Below, in pieces: positions 45,806 to 55,922 of a stretch of DNA of 64,000 bases; within the stretch, counting starts at the first letter, position 1; every line of letters begins with the position of its first letter. A program made the translations under genes and the position numbers. Location: positions 1 to 64,000 of the forward strand of contig NZ_JAJQTQ010000012.1 of the NCBI RefSeq assembly GCF_029081005.1. Direction: 5' to 3'. Under the pieces are notes generated by a model. The model made no database searches. It was not told the origin of the DNA and worked only from the letters and a program-made list of their open reading frames with translations. Origin of the DNA: Halomonas elongata. GTDB taxonomy: Bacteria > Pseudomonadota > Gammaproteobacteria > Pseudomonadales > Halomonadaceae.

Positions 45806-45908
45806 GGACTCCTGGGCATTGTCCGAAAGTGCCTGGAACACGGGGCGGCGGGTGTCGCCGTTCCCTTGCTTTTCCCGTTTCCACCGGAATGGACGCACAG
45901 GATAACGC

Positions 45909-46619
45909 ATGGCCGGCTCCCTGCCCCTCTACCTGAAGATACAACGCCACCTGCTGGAAAAGATTCATGGCGGCGACTGGGCCCCGCAGTACCGCATTCC
46001 GCCCGAGGAACGGCTGGCCGAGGAATTCGGCGTCAGTCGCATGACCGCCAACAAGGCGATCCGCGACCTGGTCCAGAAGGGATACCTGACGCGTCAGCCG
46101 GGAGTCGGCACCTTCGTCACCGACCGCAAGGCCGAGTCCTCGCTGATCGAGGTGCACAACATCGCCGAGGAAGTCCGCAGCCGGGAACACGTCTACACCA
46201 GCGAAGTCCTGCGTGCCGAGGCACTGGACGCCGACGACGAGATCTCGGTGTACCTGGGAGTCCGCAACGGCGCCCGGGTCTTCCATACCCTGATCGTGCA
46301 TCGCGAGGACGGCATACCCATCCAGCTCGAGGATCGTTACGTCAATCCCAGCCGGGTGCCCCACTACCTGGAAACGGATTTCACCCGGCACACCCCCAAT
46401 GAGGTGCTGGTGGCGGCCTGCCCGATCAACGATGTGGAGCACGTGGTCGAGGCCGTGCTGGTCGATGCCGACACCGCGCGACGTCTCGACATCGCCCCCC
46501 ACGAACCCTGCCTGAGAATGATCCGGCGCACCTGGTCGGGGGACCACCTGATCAGCTACGCCCGCCTGATCCACCCCGGCGACCGTTACAAGCTGCGCTC
46601 CTCGCTGCATACCAAGTGA
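45909..46619 (+). CDS. hutC: Histidine utilization repressor
   Basis: A 236-residue GntR/HutC regulator. The N-terminal winged helix (about 8-75) contains LAEEFGVSRMTANKAIRDL and GVGTFV. The C-terminal UTRA ligand-binding domain includes NARVFHTLIVHREDGIPIQLEDRYVN and GDHLISYARLIHPG. HutC represses hut genes until urocanate binds. Operator-like TTGTATATACAA sequences are found upstream of hutI and of the YjiH gene. The gene lies apart from hutI-hutH by the divergent YjiH gene. Confidence 0.93.
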   Translation: MAGSLPLYLKIQRHLLEKIHGGDWAPQYRIPPEERLAEEFGVSRMTANKAIRDLVQKGYLTRQPGVGTFVTDRKAESSLIEVHNIAEEVRSREHVYTSEVLRAEALDADDEISVYLGVRNGARVFHTLIVHREDGIPIQLEDRYVNPSRVPHYLETDFTRHTPNEVLVAACPINDVEHVVEAVLVDADTARRLDIAPHEPCLRMIRRTWSGDHLISYARLIHPGDRYKLRSSLHTK

Positions 46620-46694
46620 CTGCTCCCCGCCCTAAACGCTGACGCCGCCCCGGCGCCCCACTATCTCCAGGGCCCGGGACAAACGCCATTTTCC

Positions 46695-48023
46695 TCAAGC
46701 GGCCAGGGCTTGCACCAGGTAACCCGCCGGCACTGCCAGCAGCAGGCTAAGCGCCACCCGCAGGAACCACACCACCACGATGCGCCCTACCGACAACGGG
46801 ATGCTGGTGGACAGGATGCAGGGAATCGAGGCCGAGAAGAACAGCACCGAGGAGACCGACACCACGCCGGCGGCGAAACGTGCCACCAGGCCGGCATCGC
46901 CCATCAGCAGGGCCGGCAGGAACATCTCGGCGAGCCCCGCCGCCGAGGCCTGGGCCAGGGCGGCGGCTTCGTCCAGCCCCCAGATCGCCACGAAGGGATA
47001 GAAGGCCCAGCCGAGCCATTCGAACAAGGGCGTGTACTTGGCCAGCAAGAGACCGGCCAGCCCCACCGACATGATCGACGGCAGGATACTGATCGCCATC
47101 AACAGCCCCTCGCGGAAGTTCAGCGCCACGCTGGACGACAGGCTCGGCGCCCGCTCGGCCACCTCGAGCCCGGTACGCCAGGCGGTGGCGAGACGACGCC
47201 CCGGCACGGCCTCCGGCTCACCGTCACGCTTGCTGTCGTCCATGCTCGACAGGGGCGGAATCCGTACCGTGATCGCGGTCACCGTGAACGTGATGGCCAG
47301 GGTCAACCAGAAGTAGAGATTCCAGATCTCCATCAGTTCCAGCGTCTTGGCAACGATGATCATGAAAGTCGCCGATACCGTGGAGAAGCCAGTGGCGATG
47401 ATCGCCGCCTCCCGAGCCGAATACTGTCCCGCCTGGTAGACCCGGTTGGTGATCAGCAAGCCGATGGAATAGCTGCCGACGAAGGAGGCCACGGCATCGA
47501 TCGCACTCCGCCCCGGCGTGCGCCATACCGGCCGCATGACCGGCTGGACCAGCACACCGATCAGCTCGAGCAGGCCGAAGCTGATCAGCAGCGCCAGGAA
47601 GATGGCGCCGATCGGCACGATCAACCCCACCGGAATCACCAGTTTGTCGAACAGGAAGGGCAGCATGTCCGGTTCATGCAGAAAGCCGGGGCCCCAACCG
47701 GTCAAGGCCATCACCGCCGCCGCCACACCGGCCAGCTTGAGCACGGTGAAGACCCGCTCGGTCATGCTGCGCCGCCAGCTTCCCTTGACCAGGGGATAGA
47801 GCGCCCCGGCGACGATCAGCGCCAGGGCATAAAGGCCACTACCCTCGCCCAGCAGGCTTCGCGCGCCGGTCACCATGTGATCCAGCGGGATCGTCGTCTT
47901 GCCACCGAGCGTCATCGGCACGAAGAAGATCAGTACCCCGATGAGACTGGGCACGAACAGCTTGAGCACGGTGGCCGTCGAGGGGCCCCGACGTCGGGAG
48001 GCGTCGGATGGGGAATTCGCCAT
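46695..48023 (-). CDS. YjiH family membrane protein (nucleoside-recognition type)
   Basis: A 442-residue polytopic protein, with GATE/nucleoside recognition elements such as GRSAIDAVASFVGSYSIGLLI and REAAIIATGFSTVSATFMIIVA. These resemble one half of spore-maturation/nucleoside gate proteins. YjiH homologues are frequent members of hut clusters, but their substrate is not established. A HutC-type operator core (TGTATATACA, 48071-48080) lies 48 bp upstream of its start, so it belongs in the histidine regulon, perhaps in transport of histidine, urocanate or a product. Confidence 0.87.
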   Translation of the reverse strand: MANSPSDASRRRGPSTATVLKLFVPSLIGVLIFFVPMTLGGKTTIPLDHMVTGARSLLGEGSGLYALALIVAGALYPLVKGSWRRSMTERVFTVLKLAGVAAAVMALTGWGPGFLHEPDMLPFLFDKLVIPVGLIVPIGAIFLALLISFGLLELIGVLVQPVMRPVWRTPGRSAIDAVASFVGSYSIGLLITNRVYQAGQYSAREAAIIATGFSTVSATFMIIVAKTLELMEIWNLYFWLTLAITFTVTAITVRIPPLSSMDDSKRDGEPEAVPGRRLATAWRTGLEVAERAPSLSSSVALNFREGLLMAISILPSIMSVGLAGLLLAKYTPLFEWLGWAFYPFVAIWGLDEAAALAQASAAGLAEMFLPALLMGDAGLVARFAAGVVSVSSVLFFSASIPCILSTSIPLSVGRIVVVWFLRVALSLLLAVPAGYLVQALAA

Positions 48024-48067
48024 GGATGGCTCCTGAATTGTCGTGGTGAGCGAGGTCGTCGTTGATA

Positions 48068-48082
48068 CTTTGTATATACATC
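48068..48082 (-). promoter_or_regulatory. HutC-type operator upstream of the YjiH gene
   Basis: CTTTGTATATACATCAT contains the palindromic core TGTATATACA, identical to that upstream of hutI. HutC operators in Pseudomonas and Klebsiella have the form CTTGTATATACAAG, so this site matches the core with a less symmetric right flank. Confidence 0.7.
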
Positions 48083-48298
48083 ATAGGGAATTCCCACGCC
48101 ATGAACGCGCCCGTCCACACCCATGATACTTTGGTCAAACATATTCGCGACGGCTTATTCAAAAGCAACCCAACGAAAATCATAGTTACTTGTTTTAAAA
48201 ATTAAAAATCACTCACTCATGGACAATCAACCTGACATCACGGCCTCGGACAGACCCGACGCAACGGGGTGACGACGCAGGAATAATGCGCTAATGTA

Positions 48299-48313
48299 TT
48301 TGTATATACAAAG
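48299..48313 (+). promoter_or_regulatory. HutC-type operator upstream of hutI
   Basis: TTTGTATATACAAAG includes TTGTATATACAA as a perfect palindrome, matching the known CTTGTATATACAAG HutC site in all but the outer bases. It lies 19 bp upstream of the hutI start codon and just past a TAATGT -10-like element, where a repressor would block initiation or escape. Confidence 0.82.
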
Positions 48314-48331
48314 ACATCAGGAGGCGTCAGC

Positions 48332-49558
48332 ATGACCCATCCCCGGACTCGCCGACTCTGGCAGGACGTCACCGTCTTCGACGGCCAGCAGACCCTGCCC
48401 GATGCCATGGCAGTGATCGTCGAGGACGACCGCATCCACTCCCTGATCCCGATGCGTGACCTCTCGGCCTCCCTCGCCGATACGTGCCTTCCGATGGGCA
48501 GCGGCGGCGTGATGACGCCGGGCCTGGTCGATTGTCACACCCACCTGGTGTTCGGAGGCGGTCGCGCCGACGAGTTCGAGTCGCGTCTGGAAGGCGTCAG
48601 CTACGAGGAAATCGCCCGACGCGGCGGCGGCATCATCAGCACCGTGCGCGACACGCGCGAAGCCAGCGAAGACGCGCTGTTCGCCGCCGCCCTGCCGCGC
48701 CTCGACGCCCTGCTCGCCGACGGCGTGACCACCGTGGAGATCAAGTCGGGCTACGGCCTCGACGTGGAGAACGAGCTCAAGATGCTGCGCGTCGCCCGCC
48801 GCCTCGGCGAGGCCCGGCCGGTGCGCGTCGTCACGACCCTGCTCGGCGCCCACGCCCTGCCGCCGGAATACGCAGGCGACAGTGACGGCTACATTGACCT
48901 GGTCTGCGACAAGATGATCCCGGCGGCCGCGGCCGAGGGGCTGGCCGACGCCGTCGACGTCTTCTGCGAGAAGATCGCCTTCTCGGTGGCCCAGTGCGAG
49001 CGCGTCTTCGAGGCGGCCCAGGCCCATGGCCTGCCGATCAAGGCCCATGCCGAACAGCTGTCCAATCTGGGCGGCTCCGCCATGGCCGCCCGTCACGGCG
49101 CCTTGTCCGCCGACCACATCGAATATCTCGACGACACCGGCATCGCCGCCATGCGCGATGCCGGCAGCGTGGCGGTGATCCTGCCGGGTGCCTTCCACAC
49201 GCTGCGCGAGACCCAGCAGCCGCCCATCGCCGGGCTACGCGAGGCCGATGTACCGATGGCCGTCGCCACCGACGCCAACCCCGGCAGCTCGCCGCTGTTC
49301 ATGCCGACCCTGATGCTCAACCTGGCCTGCACCCTGTTCCGCCTCACCCCTCGAGAGGCATTGGCCGGCATGACCGCGCACGGCGCCCGGGCCCTGGGAA
49401 TGCCCGAACTCGGCAGGTTGCGCGAAGGTGCTCCCGCCGATCTCTGCCTCTGGAACATCGACACCCCGGCGGAACTCGCCTATGCCGTCCAGCCCAGTCG
49501 GCTGCGCCAGCGCGTCGTCGCCGGCCAACCCGTGGAGGATCATGCGCATGGCCACTGA
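48332..49558 (+). CDS. hutI: Imidazolonepropionase
   Basis: A 408-residue amidohydrolase. The metal site begins with [13 protein letters not shown]; the carboxylate side includes [11 protein letters not shown] and [10 protein letters not shown]. It hydrolyses 4-imidazolone-5-propionate to N-formimino-glutamate, the third step of histidine degradation. Length is typical. AGGAGG precedes ATG 48332. It is first in the hutI-hutG-hutU-hutH operon, preceded by a HutC box. The stop overlaps the hutG start by 11 bp. Confidence 0.96.
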   Translation: MTHPRTRRLWQDVTVFDGQQTLPDAMAVIVEDDRIHSLIPMRDLSASLADTCLPMGSGGVMTPGLVDCHTHLVFGGGRADEFESRLEGVSYEEIARRGGGIISTVRDTREASEDALFAAALPRLDALLADGVTTVEIKSGYGLDVENELKMLRVARRLGEARPVRVVTTLLGAHALPPEYAGDSDGYIDLVCDKMIPAAAAEGLADAVDVFCEKIAFSVAQCERVFEAAQAHGLPIKAHAEQLSNLGGSAMAARHGALSADHIEYLDDTGIAAMRDAGSVAVILPGAFHTLRETQQPPIAGLREADVPMAVATDANPGSSPLFMPTLMLNLACTLFRLTPREALAGMTAHGARALGMPELGRLREGAPADLCLWNIDTPAELAYAVQPSRLRQRVVAGQPVEDHAHGH

Positions 49559-50489
49559 GATCGACATGAGTCCCTGGCAGGGCCGCATTGACCCGGAACC
49601 CGACAGCGATCGCTGGCACCAGCGCATCGCGCCCCTCACCGAGGACGCCCCGAGCGGGTGTGCCTTGCTCGGATTCGCCTGCGATGCCGGCGTGGCTCGC
49701 AACCAGGGCCGGGTCGGCGCCTCCGCCGGCCCCTCCGCGATCCGTCGTGCGCTTGCGCCCCTGGCCTGGCATCGCGAGGGACCGGCCTTCGACGCCGGCG
49801 ACGTGAGCTGCGACGGCGACGCCCTGGAAGCCGCTCAGGAAGCTCTGGCCGAGCGCCTGGCCCCGCTGCTCGACGCCGGCCACCTGCCCATCGTGCTCGG
49901 AGGTGGCCACGAAGTCGCCTATGCCAGTTGGCAAGGACTCGCCCGGCACCTCGCGCCCCGCGAGACACGACCGCGTGTCGGCATCATCAACCTCGATGCC
50001 CACTTCGACCTGCGCGACCCGGCCCATGTGCGCTCCTCCGGGACCCCCTTCTCGCAGATCGCCGAGGCGTGTCAGGCCAACGGCTGGCCGTTTCGCTACG
50101 CCTGCCTGGGCGTCAGCCGGGCCGCCAACACCCGAGCGCTGTTCCAGCGCGCCGACGACCTGGGCGTGTTGATCCGTGAGGATCGCGACATCACGCACAC
50201 CGGAATCGACGCCATCCAGCGCGACCTGGAACGCTTCATCGCCCGTTGCGACGTCCTCTACCTGACCATCGATCTCGACGTGCTGCCCGCCGCCGAGGCG
50301 CCGGGCGTCAGCGCCCCCGCCGCCCGGGGCGTATCCCAGGCACTGCTCGAGCCGCTGGTCGAGACGGTACGCGACAGCGGCAAGCTGTGCCTGGCCGACC
50401 TTGCCGAGCTGAACCCCGACCATGACATCGATGGCCGAACCGCCAGAGTGGCGGCGCGCCTCGTCCATCTGCTCACCCTGAACGGCTGA
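49548..50489 (+). CDS. hutG: Formimidoylglutamase
   Basis: A 313-residue arginase-family enzyme that splits N-formimino-glutamate to glutamate and formamide. The manganese ligands lie in [21 protein letters not shown] and [18 protein letters not shown]. It therefore follows the one-step branch rather than the HutF/two-step deamination route. ATG 49548 ([10 protein letters not shown]) has GAGGA at good spacing; ATG 49542 is the alternative. It is translationally coupled to hutI. Confidence 0.94.
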   Translation: MATEIDMSPWQGRIDPEPDSDRWHQRIAPLTEDAPSGCALLGFACDAGVARNQGRVGASAGPSAIRRALAPLAWHREGPAFDAGDVSCDGDALEAAQEALAERLAPLLDAGHLPIVLGGGHEVAYASWQGLARHLAPRETRPRVGIINLDAHFDLRDPAHVRSSGTPFSQIAEACQANGWPFRYACLGVSRAANTRALFQRADDLGVLIREDRDITHTGIDAIQRDLERFIARCDVLYLTIDLDVLPAAEAPGVSAPAARGVSQALLEPLVETVRDSGKLCLADLAELNPDHDIDGRTARVAARLVHLLTLNG

Positions 50490-50533
50490 CCCACACATCG
50501 GCCATCAGACTCTTGACCATGAGGAAATCCTCC

Positions 50534-52213
50534 ATGTCCCATACCGACAAGCGTCACGACCCCAGCCGCAAGATCGGCGCCCCCACCGGCAGCGAGCTCA
50601 CCTGCAAGAGCTGGCTCACCGAAGCGCCGCTGCGCATGCTGATGAACAACCTGCACCCGGACGTCGCCGAACGCCCCGAGGACCTGGTGGTCTACGGCGG
50701 CATCGGCCGCGCCGCCCGGGACTGGGAATGCTACGACAAGATCGTCGAGACCCTCCGGCGCCTGGAGGACACCCAGTCGCTGCTGATCCAGTCCGGCAAG
50801 CCTGTCGGCGTGTTCGAGACCCACAAGGACGCCCCGCGGGTGCTGATTGCCAACTCCAACCTGGTACCGGCCTGGGCCAACTGGGAGCACTTCAACGAGC
50901 TGGATAAAAAAGGCCTGATGATGTACGGCCAGATGACCGCCGGCTCCTGGATCTACATCGGCTCCCAGGGCATCGTCCAGGGCACCTACGAGACCTTCGT
51001 CGAGGCCGGCCGCCAGCACTACGACGGTAACCTCGAGGGCCGCTGGATCCTCACCGCCGGCCTCGGCGGCATGGGCGGCGCCCAGCCACTGGCCGCCACC
51101 CTGGCCGGCGCCTGCTCGCTCAACATCGAGTGCCAGCAATCGCGCCTCGACTTCCGCCTGCGCACCCGCTATCTCGACGAGCAGGCCGAAAACCTTGACG
51201 ACGCCCTGGCGCGTCTCGAGCGTTACACCGCCGAGGGCAAGGCGGTATCCATCGGCCTGTGTGCCAACGCCGCCGACGTGCTGCCGGCCCTGGTCGAGCG
51301 CGGCGTACGTCCGGACATGGTCACCGACCAGACCAGCGCCCACGACCCGCTGCATGGCTACCTGCCCGCCGGCTGGACCTGGGACGACTACGTCGAGCGC
51401 GGCAAGACCGACCCCGAGGCGGTGGTCAAGGCCGCCAAGCGCTCCATGGCCGTGCACGTGCAAGCCATGCTCGACTTTCAGCAGCAAGGCATCCCGACCT
51501 TCGACTACGGCAACAACATTCGCCAGATGGCCCAGGAAGAAGGCGTCGAGAACGCCTTCGACTTCCCCGGCTTCGTGCCGGCCTATATCCGCCCGCTGTT
51601 CTGCCAAGGCGTCGGCCCCTTCCGCTGGGCGGCTCTCTCCGGCGACCCCGAGGACATCTACAAGACCGACCAGAAGGTCAAGGAACTGATCCCCGACGAC
51701 CCGCACCTGCACAACTGGCTGGACATGGCTCGCGAGCGCATCAGCTTCCAGGGCCTGCCAGCACGCATCTGCTGGGTCGGCCTCAAGGACCGCGCACGGC
51801 TCGGCCAGGCCTTCAACGAGATGGTCAGAAACGGCGAGCTCAAGGCGCCGGTGGTCATCGGTCGCGATCACCTGGACTCCGGCTCGGTGGCCAGCCCCAA
51901 CCGTGAGACCGAGTCGATGATGGATGGCTCCGACGCCGTCTCCGACTGGCCGCTGCTCAACGCCCTGCTCAACACCGCCGGCGGCGCCACCTGGGTGTCG
52001 CTGCACCACGGCGGCGGCGTGGGCATGGGCTACTCCCAGCATGCCGGCGTGGTGATCGTCTGCGACGGCAGCGATGATGCCCATGCCCGCCTCGGCCGAG
52101 TACTGCGCAATGACCCGGGGACCGGCGTCATGCGTCATGCCGATGCCGGCTACGACATCGCCAAGGAGTGCGCCAAGGAGAATGGCCTCGACCTGCCGAT
52201 GATCGACAAGTAA
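50534..52213 (+). CDS. hutU: Urocanate hydratase
   Basis: A 559-residue enzyme that adds water to urocanate to form imidazolonepropionate, using tightly bound [20 protein letters not shown] is the NAD loop; [13 protein letters not shown] and [15 protein letters not shown] are conserved throughout the family. [16 protein letters not shown] near the C terminus is also diagnostic. ATG 50534 (MSHTDKRHD) follows AGGAAATCCTCC. Length matches Pseudomonas HutU closely. Confidence 0.97.
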   Translation: MSHTDKRHDPSRKIGAPTGSELTCKSWLTEAPLRMLMNNLHPDVAERPEDLVVYGGIGRAARDWECYDKIVETLRRLEDTQSLLIQSGKPVGVFETHKDAPRVLIANSNLVPAWANWEHFNELDKKGLMMYGQMTAGSWIYIGSQGIVQGTYETFVEAGRQHYDGNLEGRWILTAGLGGMGGAQPLAATLAGACSLNIECQQSRLDFRLRTRYLDEQAENLDDALARLERYTAEGKAVSIGLCANAADVLPALVERGVRPDMVTDQTSAHDPLHGYLPAGWTWDDYVERGKTDPEAVVKAAKRSMAVHVQAMLDFQQQGIPTFDYGNNIRQMAQEEGVENAFDFPGFVPAYIRPLFCQGVGPFRWAALSGDPEDIYKTDQKVKELIPDDPHLHNWLDMARERISFQGLPARICWVGLKDRARLGQAFNEMVRNGELKAPVVIGRDHLDSGSVASPNRETESMMDGSDAVSDWPLLNALLNTAGGATWVSLHHGGGVGMGYSQHAGVVIVCDGSDDAHARLGRVLRNDPGTGVMRHADAGYDIAKECAKENGLDLPMIDK

Positions 52214-52257
52214 AACCTTCTACATCCACAGCCATGCTTCTCGCTGGTACAGGGAGC

Positions 52258-52355
52258 GCCGGTGGCAGGTCGAAGCGAAGGTCCGATGCCAAGGATGGCA
52301 TCGGTAGCGCCCAGGGATGGGTTCACAGCACCTTCGCGTAGTGCCTGCCACCGGC
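52258..52355. repeat. Cloverleaf-like structured element between hutU and hutH
   Basis: An outer arm (GCCGGTGGCAGG at 52258 with CCTGCCACCGGC at 52344) and a second arm (GCGAAGGT at 52275 with ACCTTCGC at 52330) enclose two hairpins. The first is a perfect 9-bp stem, CCGATGCCA-AGGA-TGGCATCGG (52283-52304); the second is CCCA-GGGA-TGGG (52310-52321). The middle includes ATCGGTAGCGCCC, shared with the repeat near 1.2 kb. Either DNA or mRNA could fold this way. Confidence 0.75.
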
Positions 52356-52387
52356 AAGCTCCGGCTCGGCGAGATGAGGAACTCCCT

Positions 52388-53926
52388 ATGAACCATCTCG
52401 AGATACAACCCGGCAAGATGACCCTGGCCCAGGCGCGCCGGGTCTTCGAAGCCCCTCTCCAGGTCTCCCTGCCGACCAGTGCCGATGCCGATATCGCCGC
52501 CGGCGTCGACTGCGTCAATCGCGTGGTCGAGGAAGATCGCACCGTCTATGGCGTCAACACCGGCTTCGGCCTGCTGGCCCAGACTCGCATCGAAAAGAAT
52601 CAGCTCGAGGATCTCCAGCGCTCCCTGGTGCTGTCCCATGCCACCGGCGTCGGCGCCGCCATGGACGACGAGCTGGTGCGACTGATCATGGTGCTCAAGG
52701 TCAACAGCCTGGCTCGCGGCTTCTCCGGCATTCGCCGTGAGGTCCTGGATGCCCTGGTGGCACTGATCAACGCCGAGATCTATCCGCACATCCCGCTCAA
52801 GGGCTCGGTAGGCGCCTCCGGCGACCTGGCCCCGCTGGCGCACATGAGCGTGGTGCTGCTTGGCGAGGGGCAGGCACGCCATCGCGGAGAATGGCTGCCG
52901 GCCCAAGAAGCCCTGGCCAAGGCCGGCCTCGAACCGTTGTCGCTGGCACCCAAGGAAGGTCTGGCCCTGCTCAATGGCACCCAGGTCTCCACCGCCTACG
53001 CGCTCAAGGGCCTGTTCGATGCCGAGGACCTGTTCGCCGCCGCCACGGTCTGCGGCTCGCTCACCGTGGAAGCGACCCTGAGTTCACGCTCGCCCTTCGA
53101 TGCCCGCATCCATGACGTGCGCGGCCAGCGTGGCCAGATCGATGCCGCCACCGCCTACCGGCAATTGCTCGGTGAGCGCAGCGAGATCAGCGACTCGCAT
53201 GTCGATTGCGGCAAGGTCCAGGATCCCTATTCCTTGCGCTGCCAGCCCCAGGTGATGGGCGCCGCCCTCACCCAGATCCGCCAGGTCGCCGAGGTCCTGG
53301 GCATCGAGATCAACGCCGTCTCGGACAACCCCCTGGTGTTCGCCGAGCAGGGTGATATCATTTCCGGCGGCAATTTCCATGCCGAGCCGGTCGCCATGGC
53401 GGCCGACAACCTGGCGCTGGCCATCGCCGAGATCGGCTCGCTCACCGAGCGTCGCGTCTCCCTGATGATGGACAAGCACATGTCCCAGCTCCCGCCCTTC
53501 CTGGTGGAACACGGCGGCGTCAACTCGGGCTTCATGATCGCACAGGTGACGGCGGCCGGGCTCGCCAGCGAGAACAAGGCACTCTCGCACCCGCACAGCG
53601 TCGACAGCCTGCCGACCTCGGCCAACCAGGAAGACCACGTCTCCATGGCGCCGGCCGCCGGCAAGCGGCTGTGGGAAATGGCCGATAACGTGCGAGGCAT
53701 CCTCGCCATCGAATGGCTGGCCGCCTGCCAGGGACTGGATTTCCGCGACGGCCTCAAGACGACCGACACCCTGGAAGAGGCTCGCCGGGTACTCCGCGAG
53801 CGTGTCGCCTACTACGACAAGGACCGTTTCTTCGCGCCGGATATCGACGCCGCCAGCGCCCTCCTCGCGAAACGCCACCTCAGTCGTCTGGCGCCCGCCG
53901 ACCTGTTGCCCAGCCAGGTGAATTGA
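52388..53926 (+). CDS. hutH: Histidine ammonia-lyase
   Basis: A 512-residue enzyme that removes ammonia from histidine to give urocanate, the first step of the pathway. [17 protein letters not shown] carries the Ala-Ser-Gly (143-145) that cyclises into the MIO electrophile. The active-site tyrosine lies in [17 protein letters not shown]-like [17 protein letters not shown] is also conserved. Length agrees with Pseudomonas HutH (510). ATG 52388 is chosen from the family start ([13 protein letters not shown]), after the structured element upstream. Confidence 0.97.
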   Translation: MNHLEIQPGKMTLAQARRVFEAPLQVSLPTSADADIAAGVDCVNRVVEEDRTVYGVNTGFGLLAQTRIEKNQLEDLQRSLVLSHATGVGAAMDDELVRLIMVLKVNSLARGFSGIRREVLDALVALINAEIYPHIPLKGSVGASGDLAPLAHMSVVLLGEGQARHRGEWLPAQEALAKAGLEPLSLAPKEGLALLNGTQVSTAYALKGLFDAEDLFAAATVCGSLTVEATLSSRSPFDARIHDVRGQRGQIDAATAYRQLLGERSEISDSHVDCGKVQDPYSLRCQPQVMGAALTQIRQVAEVLGIEINAVSDNPLVFAEQGDIISGGNFHAEPVAMAADNLALAIAEIGSLTERRVSLMMDKHMSQLPPFLVEHGGVNSGFMIAQVTAAGLASENKALSHPHSVDSLPTSANQEDHVSMAPAAGKRLWEMADNVRGILAIEWLAACQGLDFRDGLKTTDTLEEARRVLRERVAYYDKDRFFAPDIDAASALLAKRHLSRLAPADLLPSQVN

Positions 53927-54025
53927 CCAGCAACCATCGCTCCGTCGCGCCTTCCCGGGCCCGCCGTATCAGCAACGGGAAGGCACGACACCAACAACAA
54001 TCGACATTCTCAACAAGGACAAGAC

Positions 54026-55360
54026 ATGAACGCAGTAGTCCTGGCCATCCTGGTCATGGTCACCCTCAGCTTGATGCGAGTGTCCGTCGTGTTCGCATTG
54101 ATCGCCGCCGCCCTGGTCGGCGGTCTCTACGCGGGCATGCCGCTGGGCGAGATCCTTTCCGCCTTCAACGACGGCCTGGGTAACGGTGCCAAGGTGGCGA
54201 TCTCCTACGCCGTGCTGGGTGCCTTCGCCGTGGCATTGTCACGCTCGGGCATCACCCAGTTGCTGTCCAACAAGGCCATCGCCAAGCTGGGGCTGGACGA
54301 CGGGATTCCCAACCGTCAACTGATCGTCTTCACCCTGCTCGGCGTGCTGCTGGCCGCGGCCGTGAGCTCCCAGAACCTGATCCCGGTGCATATCGCCTTC
54401 ATCCCGGTGCTGGTGCCGCCGCTGCTCAAGCTCATGAATCACCTGCAGCTCGATCGCCGCGCCGTGGCCTGCGTGATCACCTTCGGCATCACCGCCCCCT
54501 ACATGCTGTTGCCGGTCGGCTTCGGCTCGATCTTCCTCCACGATATCCTGCTGACCAATCTCAACGAGAATGGCCTGGACGTGACGGCGGGCATGGTGCC
54601 GATGGCCATGATCGTGCCCATCGGTGGCATGGCGCTGGGGCTCGTGGTGGCCCTGTTGTTCAGCTATCGCCGCAAGCGCGACTACCAGGACATCGATCTC
54701 GCCCACGGCGACGAGACGCCCAGCCAGGCCGCCCAGCACCTCAAGCCCTGGCAGATGCTGGTACTGGCGGCAGCCCTGGTGGGTACCGTCACGGTTCAGC
54801 TGTTCACCGGGTCGATGGTGATCGGCGGGCTCTTCGGCTTCGCCCTGCTCTCGGTGAGCGGCGTCTTCCGCTGGCATGAGCAGGACGACATCTTCACCGA
54901 AGGCATGCGCATGATGGCGCTGGTCGGCTTCATCATGATCTCGGCGGCGGGCTTCGCCAGCGTGATGCAGGCCAGTGGCCAGGTCGAGGCACTGGTCACC
55001 AGCTCCACCGAGGTGATCGGCGACAACAAGGGACTGGCCGCCCTGATCATGCTGTTGGTGGGACTTTTCATCACCATGGGGATCGGCTCGTCGTTCTCGA
55101 CCATTCCGATCATTGCCTCGCTCTACGTGCCCATGGCGCTGAACTTCGGTTTCTCGCCCATGGCGACCATCGCCCTGGTGGGCGCCGCCGCCGCCCTCGG
55201 CGACGCCGGCTCACCGGCTTCCGACTCGACCCTCGGGCCGACCGCCGGCCTCAATGCCGACGGCCAGCACGACCACATCTGGGACAGCGTGGTGCCGACC
55301 TTCCTGCACTACAACATCCCGCTGGTCGCCTTTGGCTGGGTCGCCGCCATGACGCTCTGA
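54026..55360 (+). CDS. Na+/H+ antiporter family carrier, probable histidine transporter
   Basis: A 444-residue polytopic protein of the Na+/H+ antiporter family (YuiF-like, ion transporter superfamily) with about eleven helices. ALSRSGITQLLSN, SSQNLIPVHIAFIPVLVPPLL and GAAAALGDAGSPASDSTLGPT resemble the two discontinuous-helix regions. It lies 99 bp downstream of hutH on the same strand, so uptake of histidine or urocanate is likely; related carriers occur in other hut clusters. Sodium coupling would suit a halophile, but is inferred. GGAC and AAGGACAAGAC precede the ATG. Confidence 0.82.
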   Translation: MNAVVLAILVMVTLSLMRVSVVFALIAAALVGGLYAGMPLGEILSAFNDGLGNGAKVAISYAVLGAFAVALSRSGITQLLSNKAIAKLGLDDGIPNRQLIVFTLLGVLLAAAVSSQNLIPVHIAFIPVLVPPLLKLMNHLQLDRRAVACVITFGITAPYMLLPVGFGSIFLHDILLTNLNENGLDVTAGMVPMAMIVPIGGMALGLVVALLFSYRRKRDYQDIDLAHGDETPSQAAQHLKPWQMLVLAAALVGTVTVQLFTGSMVIGGLFGFALLSVSGVFRWHEQDDIFTEGMRMMALVGFIMISAAGFASVMQASGQVEALVTSSTEVIGDNKGLAALIMLLVGLFITMGIGSSFSTIPIIASLYVPMALNFGFSPMATIALVGAAAALGDAGSPASDSTLGPTAGLNADGQHDHIWDSVVPTFLHYNIPLVAFGWVAAMTL

Positions 55361-55395
55361 ACCGCCCAGTCGCCAAGCGAAACCGTGTTCAACGC

Positions 55396-55423
55396 AATCC
55401 CCCGCTGGAAACAGCGGGGGATT
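55396..55423. terminator. Hairpin closing the hut operon
   Basis: AATCCCCCGCTG-GAAA-CAGCGGGGGATT is a perfect 12-bp stem with a GAAA tetraloop, 35 bp after the carrier gene and before the convergent copper-chaperone gene. No long T run follows on either strand, but its stability suggests a terminator for both genes. Confidence 0.65.
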
Positions 55424-55457
55424 GGGCGTCAGGTTCTGCAACCATACCTCTCCCCGC

Positions 55458-55922
55458 CTACATGGAGGTCGGAGACACGGCCTCGAAATCTACGGTCAGC
55501 GATTCACGCTGTTCGAACTCCAGGGTGATCTCGACCTCATCCCCCACGGACAGCGTCCCGGACGGGGCCATCAGCATCAGGTGATATCCCTGGGGAGCGA
55601 ACGTCAGTTCCTCACCCGGCGCCACCTCGAGCCGCGACACCGGCTCCATGCTGGCCATGCCATCCTGGCTCATGCTCCGATGCAGCTCGATGCTGCCGAA
55701 CGCCTCGCTCTGTGCCCCCACGAGGACCACGGTTTCATCGCCGGTGTTATCGAGGCGAAAATACCCCGCTGCCGGCGTATTCCCCGGCAGCAAGCGCATG
55801 CGTGCCTCCATGGCATCCAGTTCCTCGGCACTCGCGCCCAGGGGCACCATCAACAGGCATGCCGCAAGACTCCCCAGCGAAGCGGCCGAGATCCGGCGTT
55901 TGAGTTCCCGCTTGACATCCAT
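55458..55922 (-). CDS. Periplasmic copper chaperone PCu(A)C
   Basis: A 154-residue secreted protein with a signal peptide (cut after LGASA). The copper site is seen as IELHRSMSQDGMASM and GYHLMLM: the H(M)-x10-M-x21-H-x-M pattern of PCu(A)C proteins. It shuttles Cu(I) in the periplasm and, in other bacteria, loads the CuA centre of cytochrome oxidase along with Sco. The aa3 oxidase in this window would be a plausible client. It stands alone, with no Sco gene next to it. Confidence 0.93.
   Translation of the reverse strand: MDVKRELKRRISAASLGSLAACLLMVPLGASAEELDAMEARMRLLPGNTPAAGYFRLDNTGDETVVLVGAQSEAFGSIELHRSMSQDGMASMEPVSRLEVAPGEELTFAPQGYHLMLMAPSGTLSVGDEVEITLEFEQRESLTVDFEAVSPTSM

Larger units (their letters stand above)
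48024..48331. other. Divergent hut regulatory region
   Basis: This 308-bp region separates the YjiH gene (-) from hutI (+). It has an operator-like box at each end (48071-48080 and 48299-48313) and is AT-richer in the middle (48140-48230). No gene is seen. Confidence 0.7.

Noticed and set aside
50258..52138. Open frame of 626 codons on the minus strand under hutU and hutG
   Set aside because: It is antisense to two clear hut genes, shows the V/G/A/H/D-rich composition of a GC-rich shadow frame, and has no family motif.
52388..53926. hutH start at 52262
   Set aside because: The additional 42 codons would be encoded by the cloverleaf-like element and do not resemble any HutH N-terminus.
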